64,000 bases of DNA from contig JAQGIP010000032.1 in NCBI GenBank assembly GCA_028291055.1, forward strand, positions 1 to 64,000. The letters are read 5' to 3'. Each line of letters opens with the position of its first letter. The first letter of the stretch is position 1. Made by a program: the position numbers and the translations under genes. This DNA comes from Caulobacter sp. (GTDB taxonomy: Bacteria > Pseudomonadota > Alphaproteobacteria > Caulobacterales > Caulobacteraceae). This document shows, piece by piece, positions 27,312 to 37,318 of the stretch. A model generated the notes under the pieces. That model was not told the origin of the DNA. It worked only from the letters and a program-made list of their open reading frames with translations, and did no database searches.

Positions 27312-30300
27312 CCTCCGCATCCCCCGCGCGGCGTCCCATGCGCCGCGCGGTCAGCGCGCCGGCCAGCATCAGCACGCCCACGGCGATGAACGAGGCCACC
27401 CGCACCATGCCCGACAGCTGGGCCATGTCGAAGAACAGCACCTTGGCCGCCGTCGCCAGCAGCAGGATCAGGCCATAGCGGGCCAGGTAGCGGCCCTTGC
27501 GGCCCGCCGCCAGCAGCCCGATACCCAGCGCAGCGCCCGCCGCCGAATAACTCCAGATCTCCGCCGCCAGATGGGGCTGGCCCCAGCGCATGTCGCCACC
27601 CCGGAAGGCCCAGCGGATCAGCAGCGCCGCCAGCGCCAGCCCCAGGAAGACCGCCACGCCCTCGGCCGCGTCGGCCTGGGATGTGCGTCCTTCAGCCCGC
27701 GCCCGCCAAGCGGTGCGTAGGATCAACGCCACGGCCACGGCATAGCCCGCCCAGACCGCCAGCGCTTCAAACGCGCCACCCAGAGGCGCCGCCGCCGCGC
27801 CCCACCAGGGGTTGGACCACAGGCCCAGCATAACCGTCGCGAACCCCAGCCCGAACCAGGCCAACGCCCGTTGCCCCCGCCCGGCCCCGGCCCCGCCCTC
27901 GGCATCGGCGGCCAAGCGCATGCGCTCGCGCAACCAGGGCAGCGCCTGCCCCGCACCCAGCCACAGCAGCGAATAGGCCACCGCTTCCAGCGCGCCGACC
28001 GTGCCCAGCCCGCCGCTCAGATCGGCCCCATGCGTCAAGCGCCGGATCTCCAGCACCGCCCAGCCCAGAATGAACCCCGCGCCGGCCCAGCCGTAGATCC
28101 GGCTCTGCTCGGGTGACAGGCTCCGCGCCCGCGATGCCGCGTAGGCGAAGATCAGACCCGGCGCCAGATAGGCCAGGGCCAGGGTGTCGAGCAGCGGCGG
28201 TCCGGCCACCGGTTGGGAGATGCCCCACCAGGGGTTCCACGCCAGCCCCTGCAGCAGCACCGCGTGCGCCAACCCCGCCAGCAAAAGCCCATGCGCCCGA
28301 AGTTTGGCGATGGCGCCGCTCTCCGCGCGTAGCATGCGCAATCCGGTCAGCCCGCCCACCGTCAGCAGCAGCGTACGGATCGACGCCTCACTCAGCGCAT
28401 CCAGCGCCACGCCCGCGCCCCCCGCGGCCACCCAGCGCAGGAAGACGAACAGCCCGGCCAACACGGCCACGGGCGTCAGTGTCATCATCGCCTCGGCCAA
28501 CCCTGGATCGTCGCCCCGGCGGCGGATGATCCGCGCCGCCACGAAGGCGCCGCCCGCCAGGACCAGGCTTGAGGCCAACTCCCAGGCCGCGCCCGGCAGG
28601 CCGGAGAAGGCATAGGCCCACAGCTTCCAGCCGAACAACGCCCCGAACGCGATGACGCCCGCGCCCGTCGCCGCCACCGACAGGCTGCGCCACCCGAACC
28701 TCAGGTGCGCGCCCGCCAATGCGACCGCCGTCAGGGCGAAGGCCATGGGCGCATACCGCCACTCCGCCGCTAGCCCCACGGCCAGCAGCAGCGACGCCGC
28801 CGCCGCGCCGGACACGATCTCGGCGGCCAAAACATCGTCCTTGGCGCCCGGCGCGCGGACCAGGCCTACCAGCCCGGCGGCGAGCATCAGACCCACCGCC
28901 AGAGGCGCGCTCGCGCCTGTCAGTCCCAAGCCCCACCAAGCCCCCGCGAACGCGCCCAACGGCAACATGCCCAGCACAGCCGCCGTGGCCGCCGGCGCGC
29001 GCGGCGCGCGCGTCCAGGTCGCCCACAGGATCGCGCCCCCCAGCACCGCAGCCTGCGCGAGCCACAACAGCGGCGCGCCCGGCTCATGCAGGCCCATGCG
29101 CCGGCCGACCAGACCCAACAGCGCCGCCAGCACCAGGGCCACGGCGGGGGCGGCCAACAGCTCGCTCCGGGCCGCGCGGCCCCGCACCGCCAGGGCGGTG
29201 AGCGCCGGCAGGATCAGGCCCGCCGCCGCGCCGATCCAAAGGGCCTGATGGCCGGCGATGCTCCAGGCCTGGGTCATGGCCGCCCAGCTCAGGACGGAGG
29301 CGAAAATCACCGCGCCGTCTCCATACCGGCGCGCATCGGTCTCGGGACGCAGGCGCGAGAGCAGCGCCACCACCGCCAGCGGCTCCAGCCCGAGCAGCAG
29401 GCACTTCAGCGCCGACGGCTCAAACAGCGCCAGCCCGGACCACAGGCCCGCGCCGAGGAAGGTCACCCAGCCACAGGCGCGCCAGTTGCGCTCGGCCGCC
29501 ACCACGAAGCCCACCGCGACCAGCAGGCCAAGGTAGGCGGTCATCACCGGCGCGCTCCAGTCGCCACCCGCCGCCACCAGGGGCGCGACATAGGCGCCGG
29601 CCAGGGCCAGCAAGGCGAGCGCCTGTCCACGCAGCAGGGCCAGACCCAGAAGCCCGGCCGCGATGGCCGCCAGCAGGCCGGCGCAAACCCCAGCCGGGAT
29701 GAAATGATAGAGGGCGTGCGACGCCCAGGCCGTGCCGTAGAGCACCGACGCCCCCGCGCCCGAGGCGATGGCCGACGCCAGCGGATGGCGCACGAACCGC
29801 GCCAGCCTGCCACGCCGCAGGGCCTCCCCGGTCAGGATCAGCAGCCCGCCAAGCACCGCCGCCGAGGCGATCCGCACGGGCGGGGTGAAGAAGCCCTGTT
29901 GCGCGGCAAAGCCGACCAGCAGGGCGCCGCCGATGACCAGGGCGGCCCCGCCGATCCAGGCCAGGCCGTTCTCGGACAGCCAGGTTTCCAGCGACAGGCG
30001 TGGCGCCGAAGGGCGTTCCGGCGCGGGGGCCCGCGTGGGCTCAAGGGCGGCGCGCACGATCGGCGGCAAGGGGTCGCGCGCCGGGGTGGCGACAAGGCGC
30101 CGGGCCGCCTCGACTTCGGCGGCCAGGGTGGCGGCATGCTCCGCCCTCGCCTCCTCCACAGCCCGCTGGATGTCGTCGGCAAGCGCCGCCGCCTGGCTCT
30201 CGACCGGCGGACGGACGGGTTCCGGCTGCACCGGCTCCGCCGGGGCTGTCACCGGCTTATAGACGTCTTTCGGCAGGGCCCTGAGATCGGCGACCTGATG

Positions 30301-30372
30301 CTCCAGGCTCGCCAGCCGGCGCTCCTGAAAGAAGATCCAGATCGCGAGACCGATGACGGCGAACCAAGGCAT
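27286..30372 (-). CDS. DUF2339-like giant multi-pass membrane protein
   Basis: MPWFAVIGLAIWIFFQERRLASLEHQVADL, then SLETWLSENGLAWIGGAALVIGGALLVGFAAQQGFFTPPVRI, then >20 hydrophobic segments. Confidence 0.82.
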   Translation of the reverse strand: MPWFAVIGLAIWIFFQERRLASLEHQVADLRALPKDVYKPVTAPAEPVQPEPVRPPVESQAAALADDIQRAVEEARAEHAATLAAEVEAARRLVATPARDPLPPIVRAALEPTRAPAPERPSAPRLSLETWLSENGLAWIGGAALVIGGALLVGFAAQQGFFTPPVRIASAAVLGGLLILTGEALRRGRLARFVRHPLASAIASGAGASVLYGTAWASHALYHFIPAGVCAGLLAAIAAGLLGLALLRGQALALLALAGAYVAPLVAAGGDWSAPVMTAYLGLLVAVGFVVAAERNWRACGWVTFLGAGLWSGLALFEPSALKCLLLGLEPLAVVALLSRLRPETDARRYGDGAVIFASVLSWAAMTQAWSIAGHQALWIGAAAGLILPALTALAVRGRAARSELLAAPAVALVLAALLGLVGRRMGLHEPGAPLLWLAQAAVLGGAILWATWTRAPRAPAATAAVLGMLPLGAFAGAWWGLGLTGASAPLAVGLMLAAGLVGLVRAPGAKDDVLAAEIVSGAAAASLLLAVGLAAEWRYAPMAFALTAVALAGAHLRFGWRSLSVAATGAGVIAFGALFGWKLWAYAFSGLPGAAWELASSLVLAGGAFVAARIIRRRGDDPGLAEAMMTLTPVAVLAGLFVFLRWVAAGGAGVALDALSEASIRTLLLTVGGLTGLRMLRAESGAIAKLRAHGLLLAGLAHAVLLQGLAWNPWWGISQPVAGPPLLDTLALAYLAPGLIFAYAASRARSLSPEQSRIYGWAGAGFILGWAVLEIRRLTHGADLSGGLGTVGALEAVAYSLLWLGAGQALPWLRERMRLAADAEGGAGAGRGQRALAWFGLGFATVMLGLWSNPWWGAAAAPLGGAFEALAVWAGYAVAVALILRTAWRARAEGRTSQADAAEGVAVFLGLALAALLIRWAFRGGDMRWGQPHLAAEIWSYSAAGAALGIGLLAAGRKGRYLARYGLILLLATAAKVLFFDMAQLSGMVRVASFIAVGVLMLAGALTARRMGRRAGDAEATTSEDRP

Positions 30373-30463
30373 GGCATGTGCTCCCATGCCGCCACCCTAA
30401 TGCGCTTCAGGAACCGTGGCCATAAGAATGTGAGTGATTGATCACATATTTTACGCGATCTCG

Positions 30464-31879
30464 TTAATCGAGCCCGAGCATCCCCTGTAGATACAGGTTC
30501 AGGAACCGCCCCTCCGGGTCCAGTTCCTTGCGCACGGTCAGCCAGTCGTTCCAGCGCGGATAGAGGGCGCCCAGCTGATCGCCGCGCAGGGAATGCAGCT
30601 TGCCCCAGTGGGGCCGGCCCCCATGGCGCAGGAAGATCGGCTGGATCATCGTGAACAGGAAGTCGTAGTCGTCCTTGTAGTAGCAGTGGACCGCGACCGA
30701 GCCGCGTGGCCCGCCTTCGAAGGGCGACAGCCAGGCGTCGTCGGGGGCGATACGCCTGACCTCGATGGGGAAGAAGACGTCGGGCCGATGCTTCTCGATG
30801 GTCTCGACCACCTCCTTGAGCGCCGCCAACTGGCTCTCGGGCGGTAGGTGGAACTCCATCTCGTTGAAGCGTACCGGGCGTTCGGTGGAGAGCAGCTTCC
30901 AGCCGTCGTCGATGGCTTCCTGCGGCTTCTCGCCGCCCAGCAAGCCCTTGGCGGCGGCCTTGCGCAGCGGGACCGACCAGCCCAGCAGGTTGCGCAAACC
31001 ACGAAGCGCATCGAGGAAGGCGGTATCGCTGTCGGGCTCACGGGCGCGGGCCGGCTCGTCGGTTTCGTCGTGGCTGATGCAGGCGGCCAGGTCGGTGAAG
31101 GGCACGGCGTAGAATTCGAAGTTGCGATGTTGGGCCCAGCGCTCCTCGGCCTTGGACAGGGCCTCCGCGAAGGGCTCGATCCACACGCGGCGGTGGACGC
31201 GCTTGTTTGGGATGGTCTTCAGCCGCGCCTCGGTGATCACGCCCAACGCGCCCAGGGAGACGCGGGCGGCATTGAAGACGTCGGGCCGGGTCTTGGCGTC
31301 ACAGTGGATCAGCTCGCCCTTGGCGGTGCACAGGGTGAGGGCCGTCACATCACCATGGATGGCCCGCAGCTTGGCGCCCGTGCCGTGGGTGCCGGTGCCG
31401 AGCGCGCCGCCCAGGGACTGCTTGTTGATGTCGGGCAGGTTGGCCATGGCCCGGCCGTTTGCCGCCAGCGCGGGGCCGAGGGCGCCCAGGCGCGTGCCGG
31501 CCTTGACCACCGCCTCGTCGCCCTCCCAGCGGGTGATGCCGCTCATCACGTCCAGGGACACCAGGGTTCCGGGCGTGACCGCCAGTGCGGTGAAGGAATG
31601 CCCCGCCCCCACCACGCGCACCGGCGCGGGGCCGGCCTTGATCACCTCGGCCAGCGCGGCCTCGTCGGCGGGCGCGGCGCGTTTGGCGGGATAGGCATGC
31701 TGGATGCCCGACCAGTTACGCCACAGGGTGTGGCCCTGCGCGTCCGTGGCGGCCGGCGAGGAAGGCTCGGGCTTGTCGCCTGTAGCCACCGCCACCACGC
31801 CGGCTCCCGCGCCGATCACCGCGACACCGCCAGCGCCCGCGATCAGGGCCGCGCGGCGCGAAATCCCGCGACGGGCCAC
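30464..31879 (-). CDS. D-arabinono-1,4-lactone oxidase family FAD protein with Tat signal
   Basis: MARRGISRRAALIAGAGGVAVIGAG (twin Arg); RVVGAGHSFTALAVTPGTLVSLD FAD motif; HWGKLHSL near the C-terminus. GTG start overlaps the upstream stop. Confidence 0.85.
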   Translation of the reverse strand: MARRGISRRAALIAGAGGVAVIGAGAGVVAVATGDKPEPSSPAATDAQGHTLWRNWSGIQHAYPAKRAAPADEAALAEVIKAGPAPVRVVGAGHSFTALAVTPGTLVSLDVMSGITRWEGDEAVVKAGTRLGALGPALAANGRAMANLPDINKQSLGGALGTGTHGTGAKLRAIHGDVTALTLCTAKGELIHCDAKTRPDVFNAARVSLGALGVITEARLKTIPNKRVHRRVWIEPFAEALSKAEERWAQHRNFEFYAVPFTDLAACISHDETDEPARAREPDSDTAFLDALRGLRNLLGWSVPLRKAAAKGLLGGEKPQEAIDDGWKLLSTERPVRFNEMEFHLPPESQLAALKEVVETIEKHRPDVFFPIEVRRIAPDDAWLSPFEGGPRGSVAVHCYYKDDYDFLFTMIQPIFLRHGGRPHWGKLHSLRGDQLGALYPRWNDWLTVRKELDPEGRFLNLYLQGMLGLD

Positions 31880-32244
31880 TACTGGCCCTCTTCCTGCTCG
31901 GACATGAACTTGACCAGTGCCGTGTAGTCGTCGGCGGAGCAGGCCGCGCACTGGCCGCCCGGCGGCATGCCCTTGTAGCCGGTGACCACATGGCTCACGA
32001 GCACCGGCAGGCCCCGGTTCAGGCGCGGGCTCCAGGCGGCCTTGTCGCCCACCAGGGGCGCACCGGCGGCCGGGTTGGCGTGGCAGCCCTTGCAGGAGGT
32101 CTCGTAAAGGGCGGCGAGACGGCCATCGGCGGGGGCCAGCGCGGCCAGTTGCGCGGCCGTGCGCGGCGGCGCGGGCTTGGGCCCACAGGCGGTCAGCAAA
32201 AGTCCTAGAACCGTAAGACCAAGACCCAGTCCCAAACGCCTCAT
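31879..32244 (-). CDS. Cytochrome c5-like lipoprotein
   Basis: LLLTAC lipobox; CKGCH haem motif; GYKGMPPGGQCAACSADDYTALVKFM typical of CccA/c5. Confidence 0.87.
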   Translation of the reverse strand: MRRLGLGLGLTVLGLLLTACGPKPAPPRTAAQLAALAPADGRLAALYETSCKGCHANPAAGAPLVGDKAAWSPRLNRGLPVLVSHVVTGYKGMPPGGQCAACSADDYTALVKFMSEQEEGQ

Positions 32245-32245
32245 G

Positions 32246-33142
32246 TCACCCCCCGATGCCGTGAATCCTCTTCGCGGCCTTGACCGTATTGTTGAGCAGG
32301 CAGGCCACCGTCATCAAGCCCACACCGCCCGGCACCGGCGTTACGGCGCCGGCGACACCCTGCGCCTGTTCGAAGTCCACGTCGCCGGTCAGGCGCGTCT
32401 TGCCCTCGGCGGCTTTCACCGGGTCGCGCGACGGTACGCGGTTCATGCCGACATCGATGACCACCGCGCCCGGCTTGATCCAGTCGGCCTTGACCATTTC
32501 GGGCCGGCCCACGGCCACCACCAGGATGTCGGCCTCGCGGCAGACTGCGGCCAAGTCGACGGTGCGCGAATGGGCCATGGTCACCGTGCAGTCGGCCTGC
32601 AGCAGCAGTTGGGCCACCGGCTTGCCGACCAAGTTGGAGCGGCCCACCACCACGGCGCGCTTGCCCTTCAGGTCCGGAATGACACCCCGGATCATGATCA
32701 TGCAGCCCTCCGGCGTGCAAGGCACCAGCCCCGGCAGGCCGCTGGCCAGGCGTCCGGCGTTGATGACGGTCAGGCCGTCCACGTCCTTGTCGGGGCTGAG
32801 CGCGGCGACCACGTCGGCTTGGCTGATGTGGTCGGGAACCGGGAACTGAACCAGCACGCCATGGATCTTGGGGTCGTCGTTCAGTTCGGAAACCAGCTTC
32901 AGCAGATCCGCCTGGGAGGTTTCCGCCGGCAGCCGGTGGGTCACCGACAGCATGCCGGCGGCCTCGGTCTGGATGCCCTTGTTGCGCACATAGACCTGGC
33001 TGGCCGCGTCCTCGCCGACCAGCACCACGGCCAAGCCCGGGGTCAGGCCATGCTCGGCCTTCAGGCGGGCCACCTCGGCGGTCACCTCGGCCTGCACCTT
33101 GGCGGAATAGATCTTGCCGTCGATCAGGGCTGCCTGGGGCAT
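32246..33142 (-). CDS. folD: Methylenetetrahydrofolate dehydrogenase/cyclohydrolase
   Basis: [65 protein letters not shown]. Confidence 0.95.
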   Translation of the reverse strand: MPQAALIDGKIYSAKVQAEVTAEVARLKAEHGLTPGLAVVLVGEDAASQVYVRNKGIQTEAAGMLSVTHRLPAETSQADLLKLVSELNDDPKIHGVLVQFPVPDHISQADVVAALSPDKDVDGLTVINAGRLASGLPGLVPCTPEGCMIMIRGVIPDLKGKRAVVVGRSNLVGKPVAQLLLQADCTVTMAHSRTVDLAAVCREADILVVAVGRPEMVKADWIKPGAVVIDVGMNRVPSRDPVKAAEGKTRLTGDVDFEQAQGVAGAVTPVPGGVGLMTVACLLNNTVKAAKRIHGIGG

Positions 33143-33216
33143 GGTCGCGCTCTTTGCGGATGAAAGCGCCGCCCTACCTGCTGTTGCTGCGCCGCGCAAT
33201 CCGCTAGAGCCCCACT

Positions 33217-34404
33217 ATGAGTCCCGCCAGCCCCATCCGCGCCGACGTCGTCCTTGTGGGCGGCGGTCTGGCCAATGGGCTGATCGCGTTGCGGCTGAAG
33301 GCGCTGCGGCCCGATCTGAAGGTGATCATGGTGGAGCGCGAAGCCACCATCGGCGGCCAGCATACCTGGTGCCACTTCGCCAGCGACGTGGAGCCGGGCA
33401 TCAGCGGCTGGCTTCGCCCGCTGATCGTGCACCGGTGGGACGGCTATGACGTGCGCTTTCCGGCCCACAGGCGTTCGCTGACCACCGCCTATATGGCGAT
33501 CACCTCGGAGCGCCTCCACGCCGCCGTATCCGCCGCCCTCGGCGCGGACGCCTGGCTGGGCGTGGGCGTCAGCGACATCACCGACAAGCGGGTGAAGCTG
33601 GCCGACGGGCGCACGCTGGAAGGCAAGGCGGTCATCGACGGCCGGGGGCCGCGCAAGAGCAGGCAACTGGTGCTGGGCTGGCAGAAGTTCATTGGCCAGG
33701 AGGTCGTCACCGCCGCACCGCACGGCCTGACCCGCCCCATCGTCATGGACGCCACGGTCGACCAGTTGGACGGCTATCGCTTCCTCTACGTCCTGCCCTT
33801 CGGCCCCGACCGGCTGCTGATCGAGGACACCCGCTATGCGGACGGCCCGGCGCTGGACCGCCCCGCCCTGCGCGCCGATATCGCCGCCTACGCCGCCGCC
33901 CAGGGCTGGTCGATCAAGGCCGTCGTGCGCGAGGAGGAAGGCATCCTGCCCATCGCGCTGGCCGGCGACATCGACGCCTACTGGCGCGAGGCCAAGCCGG
34001 GCCTGCCCGAGGTGGGCCTGCGCGCGGCGCTGTTCCAGCCCACCACCGGCTATTCCCTGCCCGACGCGGCGCGGCTGGCGGAGACCATCGCGGGCCTGCC
34101 GAGGATCGACAGCGCCTCGGTGCGCGCGGCGGCCGAGAGCCGTTCGCGGGTCTGCTGGAAGCACCGCGCCTTCTACCGCCTGCTGAACCGCATGCTGTTT
34201 CGGGCCTGCGCGCCCGACCAGCGGTTCAAGGTGCTGGAGCGGTTCTACCGCCTGCCCCAGCCCCTGATCCAACGCTTCTACGCGGGCCGCGCCAGCTTGG
34301 CCGACAAGGCCCGCATCCTCATCGGCAAACCCCCCGTGCCCATCGGCGCGGCCATGGCGGTGATGTCGGAAAAATCGGTACGGACTATGGGAGTAAAGGC
34401 ATGA
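33217..34404 (+). CDS. crtY: Lycopene beta-cyclase
   Basis: DVVLVGGGLANGLIALRL, GGQHTWCHFASDV, FEPTTGYSLPDA-like LFQPTTGYSLPDA; position next to crtI/crtB. Confidence 0.92.
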   Translation: MSPASPIRADVVLVGGGLANGLIALRLKALRPDLKVIMVEREATIGGQHTWCHFASDVEPGISGWLRPLIVHRWDGYDVRFPAHRRSLTTAYMAITSERLHAAVSAALGADAWLGVGVSDITDKRVKLADGRTLEGKAVIDGRGPRKSRQLVLGWQKFIGQEVVTAAPHGLTRPIVMDATVDQLDGYRFLYVLPFGPDRLLIEDTRYADGPALDRPALRADIAAYAAAQGWSIKAVVREEEGILPIALAGDIDAYWREAKPGLPEVGLRAALFQPTTGYSLPDAARLAETIAGLPRIDSASVRAAAESRSRVCWKHRAFYRLLNRMLFRACAPDQRFKVLERFYRLPQPLIQRFYAGRASLADKARILIGKPPVPIGAAMAVMSEKSVRTMGVKA

Positions 34405-35882
34405 AGACGGCGGCGGTGATCGGGTCCGGCTTCGGAGGGTTGGCGCTGGCCGTGCGGCTGCAGTCGGCGGGGATCCAGACCACCCTGGTCGAGGCGCGCG
34501 AAAAGGCCGGCGGCCGCGCCTATGTCTGGAAGGACGAGGGCTACACCTTCGACGCCGGCCCCACGGTGATCACCGACCCGGCCTGCCTGAAGGAGCTGTT
34601 CGAACTCAGCGGCCGCAGGATCGAGGACTATGTCGACCTGGTCTCCGTCGATCCCTTCTACCGCCTGTGCTGGGAAGACGGCGATACCTTCGACTACGTC
34701 AACAACCAGGAAGAACTTGACCGCCAGATCGCCGCGCGCAACCCCGCCGACGTGGCCGGCTACAAGCGCTTCCTGGCCTATAGCGAGGAGCTGTTCCAGG
34801 AGGGCTACGTCAAGCTGGGCCACGTGCCCTTCCTCGACTTCGGCAGCATGATCGCCGCCGCCCCGGCGCTGATGAAGCTCCAGGCCTGGCGCAGCGTCTA
34901 TGACAAGGTCTGCAGCTTTGTGCAGGACCCTCACCTGCGCCAGGCGCTCAGCTTCCACACCCTGCTGGTCGGCGGCAGTCCCTTCTCCACCACCACCATC
35001 TACGCCCTGATCCATGCCCTGGAGCGGCGCGGCGGGGTGTGGTTCCCCAAGGGCGGCACCCATGCCCTGGTGGACGGCTTGGTGAAGCTGTTCGAAGACC
35101 TCGGCGGCACGCTGATCCTGGGCTCGCCGGTGCGTGAGATCACCACCGAAAACGGCCGCACCACCGGCATCATCCACGCCGACGGCCGGCGCGAAGCCTT
35201 CGACGCGGTGGCCTCCAACGCCGACATCGTCCACACCTATGCCGAGCTGCTGAAGAACGATCCGCGCGGAAGAAGCCGTGGCAAGGCGCTGAAAAACAAG
35301 CGCTTCAGCCCCTCGCTCTTCGTCACCTACTTCGGCCTGAAGACTGAGCACCCGGACATCCGCCACCACACCATCTGCTTCGGCGCCCGCTACCGCGAAC
35401 TGATCGGCGAGATCTACGGCAAGAACGGCCTGGCCGACGATTTCAGCCTCTACCTGCACCACCCGACCATCACCGACCCCAGCCTGGCGCCTCCGGGCGG
35501 CTCGACCTTCTATGCCCTCTCCCCCGTGCCCCACATGGGCACCGCCGACATCGATTGGGCTGTCGAGGGGCCGAAGTACAAGGAGCGCATCCTGTCCTAT
35601 CTGGAGGAGCGCTATATCCCCAACCTGCGCCGCGACCTGGTGGTCAGCCGCACCTTCATGCCCACGGATTTCCAGACCGAACTCAACGCCTGGCAGGGCT
35701 CGGCCTTCTCGCTGGAGCCGATCCTGACCCAGAGCGCCTACTTCCGCACCCACAACCGCGACGACGTCATCCCCAACCTCTACTTCGCCGGCGCGGGTTC
35801 GCATCCGGGCGCGGGCATCCCCGGCGTGGTGGGCTCGGCCAAGGCGACGGCGGGGCTGATGCTGGAGGACTTCGCGAAATGA
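34401..35882 (+). CDS. crtI: Phytoene desaturase
   Basis: AAVIGSGFGGLALAVRLQSAGIQTTLVEAREKAGGRAYVW; C-term NLYFAGAGSHPGAGIPGVVGSAKATAGLML. Confidence 0.96.
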   Translation: MKTAAVIGSGFGGLALAVRLQSAGIQTTLVEAREKAGGRAYVWKDEGYTFDAGPTVITDPACLKELFELSGRRIEDYVDLVSVDPFYRLCWEDGDTFDYVNNQEELDRQIAARNPADVAGYKRFLAYSEELFQEGYVKLGHVPFLDFGSMIAAAPALMKLQAWRSVYDKVCSFVQDPHLRQALSFHTLLVGGSPFSTTTIYALIHALERRGGVWFPKGGTHALVDGLVKLFEDLGGTLILGSPVREITTENGRTTGIIHADGRREAFDAVASNADIVHTYAELLKNDPRGRSRGKALKNKRFSPSLFVTYFGLKTEHPDIRHHTICFGARYRELIGEIYGKNGLADDFSLYLHHPTITDPSLAPPGGSTFYALSPVPHMGTADIDWAVEGPKYKERILSYLEERYIPNLRRDLVVSRTFMPTDFQTELNAWQGSAFSLEPILTQSAYFRTHNRDDVIPNLYFAGAGSHPGAGIPGVVGSAKATAGLMLEDFAK

Positions 35883-36817
35883 CCGACCTCCTCGCCGAAC
35901 AGAGCCGCGAGAGCATCCAGAAGGGCTCCAAGAGCTTCGCCGCCGCCGCCGGACTGTTCGATCCGGAAACGCGGGTGGATGCCGAGTTGCTCTACGCCTG
36001 GTGCCGCCACTGCGACGACGTGATCGACGGCCAGGAGCTGGGTCATGGCCACGAGGTGTTGAGCGAGGCCGAGGTGCAGTCGCGCCTCGTGGAGCTCTAC
36101 GCCCAGACCCGCGCGGCCCTGGCCGGCGCCAGCGTGGACGATCCGGTCTTCAAGGCCTTCCAGCGGGTGGCGCTGAAGCGGCGCATCCCGGAGCGCTACG
36201 CGCTGGACCTGATCGACGGCTTCGCCATGGATGTGGCGCGGCGGCGTTACGAGACGATCGAGGACACCCTCGATTACTGCTGGCACGTGGCCGGCGTGGT
36301 CGGCACGATGATGGCGGTGGTGATGGGCGTGACGCCCGAGAACCTGCCCGTGCTGCGCCGCGCCCAGGACCTGGGCCTGGCCTTCCAGCTGACCAATATC
36401 GCGCGCGACATCGTCGAGGACGCCGGCAACGGCCGCGTCTACCTGCCCGCCGCCTGGCTGGCCGAGATGGGGGTGCCGGAGGACGCCGTGGCCGATCCCG
36501 CCCACCGCGAGGCCATCGGCGTGCTGGGCCGCCGCCTGGTCGCCGCGGCGGAGCCCTACTACGCCTCCGCCCGCTGGGGCCTGCGCGACCTGCCGACGCG
36601 GTCGGCCTGGGCCATCGCCATGGCGCGCGGCGTCTATCGTCAGATCGGGCTGGAGGTTTCCAAGCTGGGGCCCCGCGCCTGGGACAAGCGCACGGTCGTC
36701 TCCACGCCGATGAAGGTGTGGCGCGCGCTCGAAGGCGGCGTCATCGCCCTGCGCGGCGCGACGCTGGACAGCTGGCGCCAGCCGCCGCAACGTCCCGAGA
36801 TGTGGTCGAAAATCTAG
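35879..36817 (+). CDS. crtB: Phytoene synthase
   Basis: WCRHCDDVIDGQ (DxxxD), YCWHVAGVVGTMMA, QLTNIARDIVEDAGNGRVYLP. Confidence 0.95.
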   Translation: MTDLLAEQSRESIQKGSKSFAAAAGLFDPETRVDAELLYAWCRHCDDVIDGQELGHGHEVLSEAEVQSRLVELYAQTRAALAGASVDDPVFKAFQRVALKRRIPERYALDLIDGFAMDVARRRYETIEDTLDYCWHVAGVVGTMMAVVMGVTPENLPVLRRAQDLGLAFQLTNIARDIVEDAGNGRVYLPAAWLAEMGVPEDAVADPAHREAIGVLGRRLVAAAEPYYASARWGLRDLPTRSAWAIAMARGVYRQIGLEVSKLGPRAWDKRTVVSTPMKVWRALEGGVIALRGATLDSWRQPPQRPEMWSKI

Positions 36818-36831
36818 CCGGAGTAACCCTC

Positions 36832-37317
36832 ATGTCCCGAATGCTGACCGCCCTGGCGATGACCCTCGCCCTGCCCGCGTTGGCGCAAGCCGCCACGCCG
36901 GCCCCCGCCCCGGCCAAGGCCCCCGCGCCCGCCTGGGACGTGGGCCCGATCCCCGAGGCGCCCGGCTCGTGCCGCGCCCGGCTTGCAGGCCCGCAGATCG
37001 ATCTGATCATGATGATCAACAACGACGGCAAGCTGGTGCTGATCGCCGGCAGCCCGGCCTGGAAGCACGACAAGGCCGATTTCGACAGCCTGCTGACGGT
37101 GAACGGCGGCGCGCCCATGCATCTGAGCGGCACGTCCCTGGGCCCTCTGTTCCTGACCCTGGTGACCGACGACCTCTACCCGAAGGTCCACGACGCCAAG
37201 ACGCTGGACTGGACCCTGCCCGACGGCCAGTTCCACGTCGCGACGCCCCGTATGGGCCCGGCCATCGACACGCTCCGGACCTGCACCAAGACCGAGGCCG
37301 CCAAGGCCAAGCCCTGA
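36832..37317 (+). CDS. Hypothetical secreted protein at the end of the crtYIB operon
   Basis: Signal peptide MSRMLTALAMTLALPALAQA then Ala/Pro linker; 14 nt after crtB stop. Confidence 0.65.
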   Translation: MSRMLTALAMTLALPALAQAATPAPAPAKAPAPAWDVGPIPEAPGSCRARLAGPQIDLIMMINNDGKLVLIAGSPAWKHDKADFDSLLTVNGGAPMHLSGTSLGPLFLTLVTDDLYPKVHDAKTLDWTLPDGQFHVATPRMGPAIDTLRTCTKTEAAKAKP

Positions 37318-37318
37318 T

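Noticed and set aside
29086-30441. 451-aa plus-strand ORF opposite the DUF2339 gene
   Set aside because: Arg/Gln/Gly-rich shadow ORF over a coherent multi-pass membrane protein.
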